Positions 1 through 9,111 of a stretch of DNA of 54,377 bases are shown here, in pieces (the first letter of the stretch is position 1; each line of letters starts with the position of its first letter). The position numbers and the translations under genes are program-made. Origin of the DNA: Flavobacteriales bacterium (lineage in GTDB: Bacteria > Bacteroidota > Bacteroidia > Flavobacteriales_D > Sanyastnellaceae). The stretch lies in contig JADFAK010000081.1 of the NCBI GenBank assembly GCA_015665315.1, positions 1 to 54,377 on the forward strand, written 5' to 3'. Under the pieces are notes generated by a model. The model was not told where the DNA came from, searched no databases, and saw nothing but the letters and a program-made list of their open reading frames with translations.

Positions 1-18
1 AGGCAAATGTTTTCACTC

Positions 19-960
19 CTATTTGTAATACAAAAAGTAGTAAGCCTCCACATTGTCCAAGTACACACCGTCAAATCCAGCTGAGATCACTTTATGGGTA
101 TAGGAATCATCATTCCCATAGATGATATCTTGCCACGTTTGATTCCAATATGCCACCCAAATTTCATCGCTATAACCGTCGTATTTTTTCCTGAGCCATA
201 CGGGATGATGAAGTACCCAATAATCCTTCCAATAGTAGCGATACTTCTCTGCCGATCCAATGTTCATGTAGGCGATTACTATCCTCTCTCCACCGTTGGC
301 TTTGGTTTTGAGCTGCTGCACCTGGGATTTGGTAAGTTGCTCCTCATCAAAGAACAAGTCTATAATAATCAAATCGAAATTGGTTTCGCTTATTTGATCT
401 ACCATGTCCTGTTCGCTGCTAAAACGACCAGTACTGATCAAGTACAAATAGTTCTGCGCATCGCCTAGCACTAGAATATCATCAGAATTTTCGCCAGTGA
501 TACTCTGAGGAATTTGCTCGTAATCATAGTTGGATTGAACTCGAGGAAAACACAGAAACCCATACTCCGCATTATGAGATATGGCATCGTCCACAAGTGA
601 ATTGGAGTTAACATATTCTGCAACAAAAACGGGTCTTTCAACAACCAGCTCTTTGAGCATATCTAAGCGTTCCTGTTCTAGAGAATAAGCACCATTATAA
701 AATAGTTCTTCGATACCAAAACCCGAAATCGCTTTGAGATATTCACCGTAGAGCCCATCTCCAGGAGCAAGATTATTGAAAGCAAGTTCGGGACCATTTT
801 GAGGAATGACAATGAAGTCAGAATCGATGTTCCTAGCGTAGGACGAAATATTCTGAACAAACTGCTGCATCTTCTCTCCAGCTTTGTCTGAGCGGCGTTC
901 TTTATAGCATCCAGTAGTAGAAAGCAGGACAACAAGCAATCCAAGTGAGATAGATCTCAT
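19..960 (-). CDS. GH114-like (TM1410-type) TIM-barrel lipoprotein
   Basis: A 313-residue exported protein. The N-terminus is a lipoprotein signal with a lipobox (LSTTGC, Cys at about residue 18). The body resembles the TM1410/MJ1477 family, which includes endo-alpha-1,4-polygalactosaminidases of family GH114. Supporting stretches are the SSYARNID and FIVIPQNG segments after the signal and the acidic DGVYLDNVEAY stretch close to the C-terminus, where the family has catalytic acids. The likely place is the periplasm or outer membrane, acting on a galactosamine-containing or other polysaccharide; the substrate cannot be read from sequence. It stands alone, 64 bp downstream of the desaturase gene on the same strand, and its stop lies 18 bp from the window edge. 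The fold assignment is fairly safe; the enzymatic specificity is inference. Confidence 0.75.
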   Translation of the reverse strand: MRSISLGLLVVLLSTTGCYKERRSDKAGEKMQQFVQNISSYARNIDSDFIVIPQNGPELAFNNLAPGDGLYGEYLKAISGFGIEELFYNGAYSLEQERLDMLKELVVERPVFVAEYVNSNSLVDDAISHNAEYGFLCFPRVQSNYDYEQIPQSITGENSDDILVLGDAQNYLYLISTGRFSSEQDMVDQISETNFDLIIIDLFFDEEQLTKSQVQQLKTKANGGERIVIAYMNIGSAEKYRYYWKDYWVLHHPVWLRKKYDGYSDEIWVAYWNQTWQDIIYGNDDSYTHKVISAGFDGVYLDNVEAYYFLYYK

Positions 961-1024
961 AAGCGCAAATTACTGAAGAGTTCCCTTCAAAACGCTATAA
1001 ACAAGAAGTTCTTGCTTAGGTGGC

Positions 1025-2140
1025 TTAAGCAGCCTTGGCCACTTTCTTGTCATAGGAACCAGTTCCCAAGGAGTGCAACAGTTTGAAATGGCTCTTGATT
1101 GCAGCGAAAAAAGTCTTGTGCTGGTGATATGGAATATTGAACTCCTCAGCCGTTTGTTTTACTATCGGAGCTATGTCTTTGTAATGGATATGGCAAATAT
1201 TCGGAAAAAGATGATGCTCAATCTGAAAATTCAGTCCGCCCACATACCAAGACAAGATCGTGCTATCATTGGCAAAATTAGCCGTAGTCAGCAATTGATG
1301 AATCGCCCAATTGTTCTCAACGCTAGTTTCCTCGTCGGGCAGAAAAAACTCAGTCTCCTGAATAACGTGCGCAGGTTGAAATACAAGTGCCAAGATCAAA
1401 CCTGAGATAAAGTGCATCATCAGAAACCCGAGCAATACCTGCCACCAAGCGAAATCCAAGAAATAAATCGGAAGTACAAGAGTAATGGCCAGATACCAAA
1501 TCTTATTGAAAACGACTTCGGTCATTGCCTTCTTCATAGTGGTCCCCTGCCCTTCCAAGAGCCCCATTTTATTGTAGCGAACCAGGGCTTCAAAGTCTTT
1601 GCTTAAGATCCAATAAATGGTCATCAGCCCGTAAAAGAACGGTGCATAAAAAGCTTGAAATTTAAAAATCCCTTTACGGTCCTGGCTTGGGGAGAAGCGC
1701 ATTACGTTTTGCTCGATATCCTCATCGAATCCCTCCACATTGGTGAAGGAGTGATGTAACACATTGTGTTGGATGATCCAATTGATTGGATAACCTCCGA
1801 TGAAGTTGAGGAGATAACCCAATACTTTGTTGACTTTTCGATTTTTGGAATACGACCCGTGGTTGGCATCGTGCATGATGGCCAGTCCTATACCCGACAT
1901 GCCAAATCCCATTATAGCGAACATGAGAAACATGGCCCCAAGGGATGAAATGGAACCGGTTAAGAGCAGACCGAGCGGAGTAAAATACAAAACGATCATG
2001 AAGGCCGTTTTAATCTTCATTTTCGTGTTTGCATTCTTGGAAATATTATTCTCCTTAAAATGTGCATTCACGCGCTTTCGTAAAACTTTGAAGAATTCCG
2101 GACGATCTTGAACATTAAACTTTACTGCGCGTACGCTCAT
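1025..2140 (-). CDS. Membrane fatty acid (acyl-lipid/acyl-CoA) desaturase, delta-6/linoleoyl-CoA-like
   Basis: A 371-residue integral membrane di-iron desaturase. The three histidine boxes are all present: HDANH (residues 90-94), HNVLHH (125-130) and QIEHH (306-310). A Gln in place of His at the start of the third box is the hallmark of front-end (delta-5/delta-6-like) desaturases, so the nearest named group is the linoleoyl-CoA/delta-6 family rather than delta-9 DesC. Hydrophobic segments flank the boxes at about 45-90 and 190-250. No fused cytochrome b5 domain is seen. Such enzymes introduce a cis double bond into membrane acyl chains, often in cold adaptation or polyunsaturated fatty acid synthesis. 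The gene appears monocistronic. Regiospecificity is not determinable here. Confidence 0.9.
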   Translation of the reverse strand: MSVRAVKFNVQDRPEFFKVLRKRVNAHFKENNISKNANTKMKIKTAFMIVLYFTPLGLLLTGSISSLGAMFLMFAIMGFGMSGIGLAIMHDANHGSYSKNRKVNKVLGYLLNFIGGYPINWIIQHNVLHHSFTNVEGFDEDIEQNVMRFSPSQDRKGIFKFQAFYAPFFYGLMTIYWILSKDFEALVRYNKMGLLEGQGTTMKKAMTEVVFNKIWYLAITLVLPIYFLDFAWWQVLLGFLMMHFISGLILALVFQPAHVIQETEFFLPDEETSVENNWAIHQLLTTANFANDSTILSWYVGGLNFQIEHHLFPNICHIHYKDIAPIVKQTAEEFNIPYHQHKTFFAAIKSHFKLLHSLGTGSYDKKVAKAA

Positions 2141-2268
2141 AGGCTGGGTTTATGAATTAACAAAGTTAGGGCTAAATTGACCCAGAGAAAATAATGCGCT
2201 GAAAAATCATTAACATTTGACCGAAAATTACCTCTTTCGAGGTATGCTCCAGTGCCAAATGTCGGTCT

Positions 2269-2306
2269 GCATAAAAGAAAGGGTGTGGATTCAACAACCC
2301 ACACCC
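2269..2306 (-). terminator. Rho-independent terminator of the DUF4139 gene
   Basis: GGGTGTGG (2281-2288) pairs with CCACACCC (2299-2306) around a 10-nt loop. Read on the minus strand, the stem is followed by TTTCTTTT. It lies 25 bp downstream of the stop of the gene at 2331-3935. Confidence 0.85.
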
Positions 2307-2330
2307 CTTCAGTCCGAATAATTATTTTTT

Positions 2331-3935
2331 CTAAAGATTGGCCACAATCCGTTTTTTGGGATACTTGACCGAAAACTTGATTGACAAGGTCTGCGTTGCT
2401 CCCGGAGCCAATTTCAAGTCCCAGACAAGCTTTCCAGACTCTTCATCGTATTTAGCACCGCTCATCTCTTCCACTTCTACCTCGATATCTCCTGTCGTTG
2501 ACAAAGGTATCTGGTCTTCAATGGTTAAGTCAATCGCCGTCGACTTCGTATTGTGAATTGTAATCTCGTAAGCCTTGCTTGTTCTCTTCTTTCCGCCTAA
2601 CATCGTTGTCTTGCAGAACTCTCCTTTTTGTTCGCGTTCAATAACGACCGACTTGTCACGACCCATCGACAAATTCAAGGTATCTGAAGTGCTCGCAGGA
2701 TCGATAAATGCCTTGCCTACAAATGTTCCTTGGAAGTAAATATTCGACTCACCCGGAAGTAGGTTGTACTTCTCCCACCCTACTATATCGGCCAACAAGA
2801 ACGCGTCGGAGTCGAGCTTAGGAATTGAGAAATAGCGGTAGTCGGCTTTCACACTGTGCCGCTGTGTTTCCACATCGTAGAAATGGTAGTTTGACGGAAT
2901 GTCGTAGGGAACTGAAATGACGAATTCAGTATTCACTTGGTTTTCGTTCACCTGGACAAATTCGCTAAAGCCGATTGAATCTTCAGAAGCCCAGTCTGAT
3001 TTGCTTTCCATTTTGAATGCATCGTTCGCATCCATTTGAACTCCATAAGCGCCGGCTTTTCCTTTTTGGACATACATGTCGGCCAAATACAATCTCCACG
3101 GATTAAGCTCCGGTGCTTGTCCGCCCACAGTTGGATTTCCCGTAGACAAGGTGAGTTTGATGTCTTCCCAGTCTACACCTGTAGCCTGACGAACCTTTCC
3201 TTTGTATACGAGTTCCAAATTACTGTCAATGTCCTTTGCTCGAATGTCGTACGAAGGCACCCAACCAGCTTGACTAACCATGTAGGTGATCTCCATTTTC
3301 GTCGACGTTTTATTATTGGCGATCACAGTTACGAGAATATCACTCGTGCGCACATTGGCTTTGGCTTGATGTTGATTTAAGAACTGCCGCAAGCGATTGA
3401 TATTGGCATTCAGCTCCACTTGTTCGCGATCAATTTCCAGCAACTTGAATTCAATCTCTTTCAAACGGCTCCGAAAAAAATCGGCCATTTCTTCTAGGTC
3501 TTCAACCAGGAGGACACCATTATTTCCTTTGATGGAACGGTTGTCGTTCATCATGTCTCTCTCTGCCGAATACACTTTACGCATCGCCTGACGCATACTC
3601 AGTGTAAACTCGATGTTTTCCAGACTATCTTTCTTTGCTTGTACATCGGGAGGCAATACCCCTTTCTGCAACATATTTAACTCATGTTTTACGCCTTGGA
3701 TGACAAACTTGTCGTTTCCTGTTACTTGGATGCTGTTCGGATCAACAAACTGCGAAAGTCCGGCAATACGAATATTGTTTTCACCTGCTTTTAGTTCGAC
3801 TTGAGCGCTTCTGGTTACTTGAGCTCCAGAAAGGAAAACGGTAACACCATCGATGGTCGAACTTACTTTCACAGCATCCTGAGCCAGAATGGTCGAGGAT
3901 ATGGCAAGCAGACAAATTAGAAAGATATTTTTCAT
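2331..3935 (-). CDS. Mucoidy-inhibitor MuiA family protein (DUF4139)
   Basis: A 534-residue secreted protein with a Sec signal peptide (cleavage after about ILAQ, residue 19). It follows the DUF4140/DUF4139 architecture: an N-terminal beta domain beginning VSSTIDGVTVFLSGAQVTR, a coiled-coil-like middle with many Glu and Arg residues (about 105-195), and a C-terminal beta-rich domain that includes VSQAGWVPSYDIRA and ends in LSIKFSVKYPKK. The family is widespread in Bacteroidota. The MuiA name comes from a mucoidy phenotype, but the biochemical role is unknown. The gene is a single unit closed by its own strong terminator. No catalytic motif is visible. The family call is confident, the function is not. 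Confidence 0.88.
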   Translation of the reverse strand: MKNIFLICLLAISSTILAQDAVKVSSTIDGVTVFLSGAQVTRSAQVELKAGENNIRIAGLSQFVDPNSIQVTGNDKFVIQGVKHELNMLQKGVLPPDVQAKKDSLENIEFTLSMRQAMRKVYSAERDMMNDNRSIKGNNGVLLVEDLEEMADFFRSRLKEIEFKLLEIDREQVELNANINRLRQFLNQHQAKANVRTSDILVTVIANNKTSTKMEITYMVSQAGWVPSYDIRAKDIDSNLELVYKGKVRQATGVDWEDIKLTLSTGNPTVGGQAPELNPWRLYLADMYVQKGKAGAYGVQMDANDAFKMESKSDWASEDSIGFSEFVQVNENQVNTEFVISVPYDIPSNYHFYDVETQRHSVKADYRYFSIPKLDSDAFLLADIVGWEKYNLLPGESNIYFQGTFVGKAFIDPASTSDTLNLSMGRDKSVVIEREQKGEFCKTTMLGGKKRTSKAYEITIHNTKSTAIDLTIEDQIPLSTTGDIEVEVEEMSGAKYDEESGKLVWDLKLAPGATQTLSIKFSVKYPKKRIVANL

Positions 3936-4033
3936 GTGATTCTGTAGTTATAATTCAAATGTATAAAAGATGAGCGAACGCCCCACAAATACCAATATTC
4001 GTGCCATTACCTGCCCAAACATTTGCCGAAGGC

Positions 4034-5008
4034 TTAATAGGTACAAATAATCGTATCGTAACTGGCGCCATATCCTACCCAAACTCCCAAACCGCCTTCA
4101 ATATTGGATTTAACGTTGGCAGGAACGGCTAGCGGACTTCCTTGATTACCCGCTTGATTTTCGAATGATGAGAAGAATTTATACGCTCCTCTATCAATCA
4201 CACAGCCCTTGACGGCAATGGTGTCCCCTACTTTAAAGAAACCACGCTCTTCATTTTGATCATCTTCCTTGGTTGAATTCGGCAGTTCACCCCGGAAATA
4301 GGCAAATTCAAAATCCAGTCCGTTGAAAAACTCGTCGGTAAAAGAAGAGCCCAGAGGAGCAATGTAGGCCCCATCCTTTTGTTGCCCAGCCAGCGCACTC
4401 CATTCGGGATAGTGATTCACACGTTTGGCAAACCACCTGTAGGCATTGCCAGCTGTATCCGGATCGGTGAGAAAGGCGAACGCAAAACCGAGAGAATCCT
4501 CAACCAGCGTGAACCACACGCTGTCCAATTCAATCACCGTATTAATCTTGGTACGGGAAGTAAGCACTTCTCCATCGGCCTCGACGAGTAGGTCGTATAT
4601 GGTATTCTCCTGTCCGAAGCTCAGTGGATTGAAACTGGTGTAGACACAAATATCCAACAACTGCAAGGTCTCAACGCCGATACCCGTCTGCTCAGCCACC
4701 AAAGGAAGCAGCTCGTCCGGCAAATCGGCTATGCATATTTCGTCGAGGATTATTGACTCACCATTAGAACTGACAGTTACAGTTGCCCCTTTGATAAAAA
4801 TCCCTTGCAGTGCGTTTAAATCGGTGGGTTCAAAATAGCCTTGAGTGCGCGTAAGAATTACAAGGGGGGCTTGACCATTTTCAATGCTTCCCTCTACTAC
4901 AATTTTGCTGGGTACTGTGGGCACATCGATAATTACTTCTTTCGTACAGGCGATTAAGCCCACAAAGAGCAGAAGGTAAACTACAGAAGCTAATTTCCAT
5001 GAATTCAT
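4034..5008 (-). CDS. DUF4249 domain lipoprotein
   Basis: A 324-residue lipoprotein with lipobox LIAC (Cys about residue 21) followed by TKEVIIDVP, the typical opening of DUF4249 proteins. An Ig/transthyretin-like N-terminal segment (IVVEGSIENGQAPLVILTRT) precedes the larger domain. In other Bacteroidota, DUF4249 lipoproteins usually sit beside a TonB-dependent receptor with a carboxypeptidase-regulatory plug. No such receptor is present here, so this copy is an orphan. It is probably exposed on the outer membrane. Ligand and role are unknown. Confidence 0.85.
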   Translation of the reverse strand: MNSWKLASVVYLLLFVGLIACTKEVIIDVPTVPSKIVVEGSIENGQAPLVILTRTQGYFEPTDLNALQGIFIKGATVTVSSNGESIILDEICIADLPDELLPLVAEQTGIGVETLQLLDICVYTSFNPLSFGQENTIYDLLVEADGEVLTSRTKINTVIELDSVWFTLVEDSLGFAFAFLTDPDTAGNAYRWFAKRVNHYPEWSALAGQQKDGAYIAPLGSSFTDEFFNGLDFEFAYFRGELPNSTKEDDQNEERGFFKVGDTIAVKGCVIDRGAYKFFSSFENQAGNQGSPLAVPANVKSNIEGGLGVWVGYGASYDTIICTY

Positions 5009-5126
5009 TGACCGACAAAGTTAAGTTATGGCATTGAAGATGTGCAACTAAAAATTCTCAATAGATCACAACAAGACATCCTGATGTGGATCACTTTTAA
5101 TTTGTTGCATACTAAACCCAAGATCC

Positions 5127-5159
5127 TTGCGTATTGTTGATGCGTTTTGATTATTTTTG
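5127..5159 (+). promoter_or_regulatory. Bacteroidota-type promoter of the Leu/Phe/Val dehydrogenase gene
   Basis: The -7 box is TATTTTTG (5152-5159), a full match to TAnnTTTG. A TTG at 5127-5129 sits 22 nt upstream, inside the 17-23 nt range expected for the -33 element. The start site would fall near 5165. This makes the long reading frame starting at 5147 impossible and supports the ATG at 5210. Confidence 0.55.
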
Positions 5160-5209
5160 CGCCTCCCAAAGGGGAAGCGAAACTGGAATCGCGAAGAAAC
5201 TACTTGGAA

Positions 5210-6316
5210 ATGATAGAAGTTAAGCAAGTTAGCGACATTAAAGCCGAATCATCGGTCCTCGAACAATTGTCACAGTTCGACCACGAACAAGTCCTATTTT
5301 GTCAGGACAAAACTACAGGTCTCAAAGCAATCATTGCAGTACACAACACCGTCCTAGGACCTAGCCTTGGCGGAACCCGTATGTGGGCCTATAAATCTGA
5401 AAGCGAAGCACTTACCGATGTACTCAGGTTGTCAAGAGGAATGACTTACAAGTCATCTTTGGCCGGTTTGAATCTCGGTGGAGGAAAAGCTGTTATTATA
5501 GGTGATGCGCGCCAGGATAAGAGTGAAGCTTTGTTCCGTCGCTTTGGCAAGTTTGTCAACAGCCTCGCTGGAAAGTACATCACGGCCGAAGACGTTGGTA
5601 TCACTACGAAAGACATTGAGTACGTGGCTCAGGAAACTGAGCACGTGGCTGGATTGCCCGAATACATGGGCGGCAGCGGAGACCCTAGTCCTGTTACAGC
5701 CTATGGCGTGTATATGGGAATGAAAGCAGCGGCAAAGCAACAGTTTGGCTCGGACAATCTGAACGCCCGCAAGGTCATGGTTCAAGGTGTTGGTCATGTT
5801 GGAGCAACCTTGGTTGATCACCTTGTGAAAGAAGGTGCCAAAGTCATGATTTCGGATATTTACGAGGATAGTTTGAAAGCTATTACGAAAAAACATGGTG
5901 GGGTTGAAGTTGTTTCACTTGACCAAGTATATGACGTGGATATGGATATTTACTCGCCATGTGCATTGGGTGCGACGGTTAACGACGACACGATAAGCCG
6001 ACTAAAATGTTCGGTTATCGCAGGTGCCGCTAACAACCAGCTTGCGAATGAAGTAATTCACGGTAAGATGGTTATGGACAAAGGCATTGTGTATGCCCCA
6101 GATTTCTTGGTGAACGCAGGTGGAATCATCAACTGCTATTGGGAAGTAATTGGTTATAACCGCGATGCAGCAATGAGTCAGACCGAAGCTATTTACGACA
6201 CTACATCTCGCATCTTTGCAAAATCGGCAAGCGACAATATCCCGACTTACTTGGCAGCAAATCAATTGGCAGAAGCGCGGATTGCCGCCATGAAGCATGT
6301 ACAATCAACTTACTAA
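5210..6316 (+). CDS. Glu/Leu/Phe/Val dehydrogenase (leucine dehydrogenase-like)
   Basis: A 368-residue NAD-dependent amino acid dehydrogenase that interconverts branched-chain or aromatic amino acids and 2-oxo acids. The N-terminal dimerisation/catalytic domain carries PSLGGTRMW (51-59), the substrate-binding Lys of MTYKSS (K81) and the catalytic Lys of GGGKAV (K93). The Rossmann domain follows, with VQGVGHVG, and the conserved LVNAGGIINCYWE lies near the end. The length fits leucine dehydrogenase. The frame is open back to 5147, but that upstream part overlaps the -7 box, so ATG 5210 is chosen. The gene lies 26 bp upstream of nusB. In Bacteroidota this enzyme likely serves branched-chain amino acid catabolism and branched fatty acid precursors; the exact substrate is inferred. 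Confidence 0.92.
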   Translation: MIEVKQVSDIKAESSVLEQLSQFDHEQVLFCQDKTTGLKAIIAVHNTVLGPSLGGTRMWAYKSESEALTDVLRLSRGMTYKSSLAGLNLGGGKAVIIGDARQDKSEALFRRFGKFVNSLAGKYITAEDVGITTKDIEYVAQETEHVAGLPEYMGGSGDPSPVTAYGVYMGMKAAAKQQFGSDNLNARKVMVQGVGHVGATLVDHLVKEGAKVMISDIYEDSLKAITKKHGGVEVVSLDQVYDVDMDIYSPCALGATVNDDTISRLKCSVIAGAANNQLANEVIHGKMVMDKGIVYAPDFLVNAGGIINCYWEVIGYNRDAAMSQTEAIYDTTSRIFAKSASDNIPTYLAANQLAEARIAAMKHVQSTY

Positions 6317-6342
6317 GAAGCTAACAAACACCACCCCTACCT

Positions 6343-7287
6343 ATGCTTAACCGAAGGCAACTTCGAATAAAAGTGCTGCAGATCCTCTACGCTTATTACC
6401 AAAATGAGGACAAGGATTTGCCTGCATTCGAACAACAACTGATGTTTAGTATTGACAAGTCGTATGAAATGTACTTGTACTTACTACTGCTGGTTGTGGA
6501 TATGCAGAAACATGCTATCGAGAAAATTGAAGCTGGTCTGCAAAAACGCCTTCCAACAAAAGAAGATCTACATCCGAACGCCAAGTTCGTGACCAACGGA
6601 CCGCTCAGGGCATTGGCCAATAGCAAGTTGTTGTCCCGAACCTTAGAGGCCGCGGGGGTTACATTTTCCGACAATCCAGATCTGACTAAAAGTCTGTTCA
6701 AACAACTCACCGAGACAGAAGAGTACATCGAATACATGGCCTCTTCGGAGCGCGGCTATGAGCACGACCGGACTTACCTCTTGAAGTTCTTCAAAAAGTA
6801 CTTGATTAACTCTGAAGACTTGCATGACTACTTCGAAGAGAAGAGCATCTTTTGGAACGATGATTTAGACATTATCGCAAGCATGACAATCAAGACGATC
6901 AAAGGTCTTGAGGAAGATGCTTCAGATATTACGTTGCTTCCTCTTTGGCGTGATGAAGATGACGAGAAAGGCTTTATGCTCAACTTGTTCAGAAACACAT
7001 GTCTGAAAGCCGATGAATTTTCAAAGATCATCGATGAGAATGCGGCCAATTGGGACAATGACAGAATCGCTATTATCGATATGGTCTTGCTCCAGATGGC
7101 TCTAGCAGAGGCTACTTCGATGGAAACTGTTCCGTTGAAAGTAACCATGAACGAGTACATCGAATTATCGAAGTATTACAGCACTCCGAAAAGCAATGGA
7201 TTTATCAACGGCTTGCTCGATCAAATTTTCAGTACGCTCAACGAGAATTCGAAAATTAAAAAAGTTGGGAGGGGGTTAATTGAATAA
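6343..7287 (+). CDS. nusB: Transcription antitermination factor NusB (long Bacteroidota form)
   Basis: A 314-residue protein, about twice the length of E. coli NusB. It opens with MLNRRQLRIKVLQILYAYYQ, the NusB start pattern, and keeps the C-terminal NusB core (WDNDRIAIIDMVLLQMALAE, then VPLKVTMNEYIELSKYYSTPKSNGFINGLLD written here in two overlapping pieces: MNEYIELSKYY and SNGFINGLLD). A family-specific insert of about 150 residues separates the first helix from the core. NusB binds boxA RNA with S10 (NusE) in rRNA antitermination. The gene overlaps the DUF1573 gene by 8 bp, so the two are translationally coupled. It heads a cluster with yajC and ybbR that is conserved in Bacteroidota. Confidence 0.93.
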   Translation: MLNRRQLRIKVLQILYAYYQNEDKDLPAFEQQLMFSIDKSYEMYLYLLLLVVDMQKHAIEKIEAGLQKRLPTKEDLHPNAKFVTNGPLRALANSKLLSRTLEAAGVTFSDNPDLTKSLFKQLTETEEYIEYMASSERGYEHDRTYLLKFFKKYLINSEDLHDYFEEKSIFWNDDLDIIASMTIKTIKGLEEDASDITLLPLWRDEDDEKGFMLNLFRNTCLKADEFSKIIDENAANWDNDRIAIIDMVLLQMALAEATSMETVPLKVTMNEYIELSKYYSTPKSNGFINGLLDQIFSTLNENSKIKKVGRGLIE

Positions 7288-7738
7288 GCGCACTTCCATA
7301 TTGCTTAGCCTGGCATTTATGATCGTGCTCGGTTCCTGTTCGTCTGCAGAGAAAGACGTCAGCACCGACTTGATTAATATCGTACCTGGTAAGAACATCG
7401 ATACCACGACATTGCCTAAGATCACCTTTGAGGATTCCATTTACAATTTTGGGAAAGTGGCCGAGGGGGAAATCGTTAGGTTCACCTATGAATTTGAAAA
7501 TACCGGCAATGGTCCGTTGATCATTTCGCGTGTTGAAACTTCTTGTGGATGTACCACAGCCAAAGATTGGTCTGGATCTCCCTATGCTACAGGTGATGAA
7601 GGAAAAATTACCGTGGAGTTTGACACCAACAAACGTCCGGGGCATCAAAAGAAATCGATTGACATAATAACAAACTCAGTACCGGCTGTGAAACGTATCT
7701 ACTTAGAAGGTGACGTAGCTGGACCATTAACGGAATAA
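7280..7738 (+). CDS. DUF1573 lipoprotein
   Basis: A 152-residue lipoprotein starting with TTG at 7280. The choice of start is supported by the purine-rich run GGGAGGGGG at 7267-7275 and by the signal peptide it creates, with lipobox LGSC (Cys about 20). The mature part is a DUF1573/ASH-like Ig domain: ITFEDSIYNFGKVAEGE, then FENTGNGPLIISRVETSCGCT, then EFDTNKRPG. This is the classic signature of the family. It overlaps nusB by 8 bp and is followed 2 bp later by yajC. The family is exported and abundant in Bacteroidota, without a defined molecular role. Confidence 0.92.
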   Translation: MNKRTSILLSLAFMIVLGSCSSAEKDVSTDLINIVPGKNIDTTTLPKITFEDSIYNFGKVAEGEIVRFTYEFENTGNGPLIISRVETSCGCTTAKDWSGSPYATGDEGKITVEFDTNKRPGHQKKSIDIITNSVPAVKRIYLEGDVAGPLTE

Positions 7739-7740
7739 CC

Positions 7741-8073
7741 ATGAACACTCTACTTACAATATTCGCCCAGGCGGCAGCTGAACCAGCAGGCAACAGCTAC
7801 ACTACATTCATTTTTATCGGACTTATGTTCGTGGTGATGTGGTTATTTTTCATTCGCCCACAACAAAAGAAAGCCAAAGAAGCGCAGAAGTTCCGCGAGA
7901 ACCTCGACAAAGGAAGTCGTGTGGTTACGATCGGTGGTATTCACGGTAAGATTTTGGATATCGACGACAAAACTGTTTTGCTTCAGTGTGACAGCGGTAA
8001 AATCCGTGTAGAAAAGAGCGCCGTTTCTGCTACTTCTTCTGTTGACGAGCAAGAGATTGCCACAAAGAGCTAG
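7741..8073 (+). CDS. yajC: Preprotein translocase subunit YajC
   Basis: A 110-residue single-pass membrane protein. The transmembrane helix (about 21-40) is followed by the signature FIRPQQKKAKEAQKFRENL and then the small beta domain with GSRVVTIGGIHGKI. YajC associates with SecDF at the SecYEG translocon. The start codon comes 2 bp after the DUF1573 stop, in the same operon. The length is normal for the family. Confidence 0.96.
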   Translation: MNTLLTIFAQAAAEPAGNSYTTFIFIGLMFVVMWLFFIRPQQKKAKEAQKFRENLDKGSRVVTIGGIHGKILDIDDKTVLLQCDSGKIRVEKSAVSATSSVDEQEIATKS

Positions 8074-8132
8074 ATCTTTAGCGCAAAGCTTACTTATTTC
8101 AAGCAAGCACAAAATCCACTAACTTCCCATCC

Positions 8133-9110
8133 ATGGAAGGAGCGGAAATTCCAAGCACGAATACAGGGCTGTTGAATCGGCCGAATCGCGGACGAGTAAA
8201 AGTTTTTCTCATCTGCCTTCTTGTGTCCGCCTTTATCTGGTTTATGCGCGCCTTGTCCGACGACTACGCCCATCAGCAGGCGATTCCAGTTAATGTGGTC
8301 GGATTGCGTTCCGACTTCACGATTGGCAACGACATTCCGACGCATATTGAGCTTTCCATGAACTCGCACGGTTTTGGGATGATCGGAGAGGCCTTGTCGA
8401 AAAATTTGGATACGCTCCGATTAGATCTCAGCCATATCGAGGCGGGCGGACAATACACTATGTCGCCACAAAAGATCAAATTTGCCGCCCAGGAGATGTT
8501 TGGCGGGGATATGGACATTGTCCAAATGACGCCTGAGACCTTTCAGGTAAGTGTGGTCAAAAAAATGACCAAATTGGTAGGCATTGAACCCCTGGTCAAT
8601 GTGGAAGTAGAGGAAAACTTCTTCCTTCGGCGCGATGCTTTTGCCATTCCAGATTCCATTGAGATTCAAGGTTCAGAATCCGTACTACAATTCATCCATA
8701 GTATTCAAACAGAGCCACTAGAACTTAAGAGTATCTCGCGATCCGACACGCTGACTGCACTCCTCACCTGCCCTCCGGGGATCAAGCTTCCGTCCACAAA
8801 AGTAAAAGTGGTGATCCCAGTTGACGAGTACACAGAAAAGAGCATTGTTTTACCGATCAACTTGCCAGAAGTCGGCGCCGAGTATTACCTCAAGACTTTT
8901 CCCGACTCCGTGAGAATTACATTTTTGGTCGGACTTAAGGAGTACGAAACAGTCACATCGTCTATGTTCCAAGCGTCGGTTGACCCTGGAGATTTGACTA
9001 AATTAGAAAGTGCCTATAAACTGCCAGTGGTTCTCACTAGGCAGCCGGAGTCGATCAGTCAGATCCAACTCTCCCCAGGTCGGGTTGAATTTGTGCTGTT
9101 ATCGAAATAG
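8133..9110 (+). CDS. YbbR-like domain protein (CdaR-type)
   Basis: A 325-residue protein with one N-terminal membrane anchor (VKVFLICLLVSAFIWFM, about 24-40) and a long periplasmic part made of YbbR-like beta repeats (IPVNVVGL at the start, then VNVEVEENF and the later VLPINLPEVG and FQASVDPGDL segments). In Firmicutes, YbbR proteins (CdaR) regulate the diadenylate cyclase CdaA. No cyclase gene is in this window, so that role is not shown here. It lies 59 bp after yajC. In many Bacteroidota the next gene is coaE (dephospho-CoA kinase); here it is absent and the next gene is convergent. Confidence 0.85.
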   Translation: MEGAEIPSTNTGLLNRPNRGRVKVFLICLLVSAFIWFMRALSDDYAHQQAIPVNVVGLRSDFTIGNDIPTHIELSMNSHGFGMIGEALSKNLDTLRLDLSHIEAGGQYTMSPQKIKFAAQEMFGGDMDIVQMTPETFQVSVVKKMTKLVGIEPLVNVEVEENFFLRRDAFAIPDSIEIQGSESVLQFIHSIQTEPLELKSISRSDTLTALLTCPPGIKLPSTKVKVVIPVDEYTEKSIVLPINLPEVGAEYYLKTFPDSVRITFLVGLKEYETVTSSMFQASVDPGDLTKLESAYKLPVVLTRQPESISQIQLSPGRVEFVLLSK

Positions 9111-9111
9111 C

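Noticed and set aside
94-468. Open frame on the plus strand opposite the GH114-like gene
   Set aside because: It is antisense to a gene with a lipobox and family motifs, has no recognisable domain and no promoter; it is a shadow frame.
4034-5008. DUF4249 lipoprotein as part of a TonB receptor pair
   Set aside because: No TonB-dependent receptor gene is adjacent on either side, so no such system can be claimed here.
5043-5109. TGCAAC and GTTGCA inverted repeat upstream of the dehydrogenase promoter
   Set aside because: The six-base arms are 55 bp apart with no further symmetry; this is too weak to call an operator.
5147-5209. Longer start for the Leu/Phe/Val dehydrogenase
   Set aside because: It would begin before the end of the -7 box, and the added residues are absent from the family; ATG 5210 fits length and promoter.
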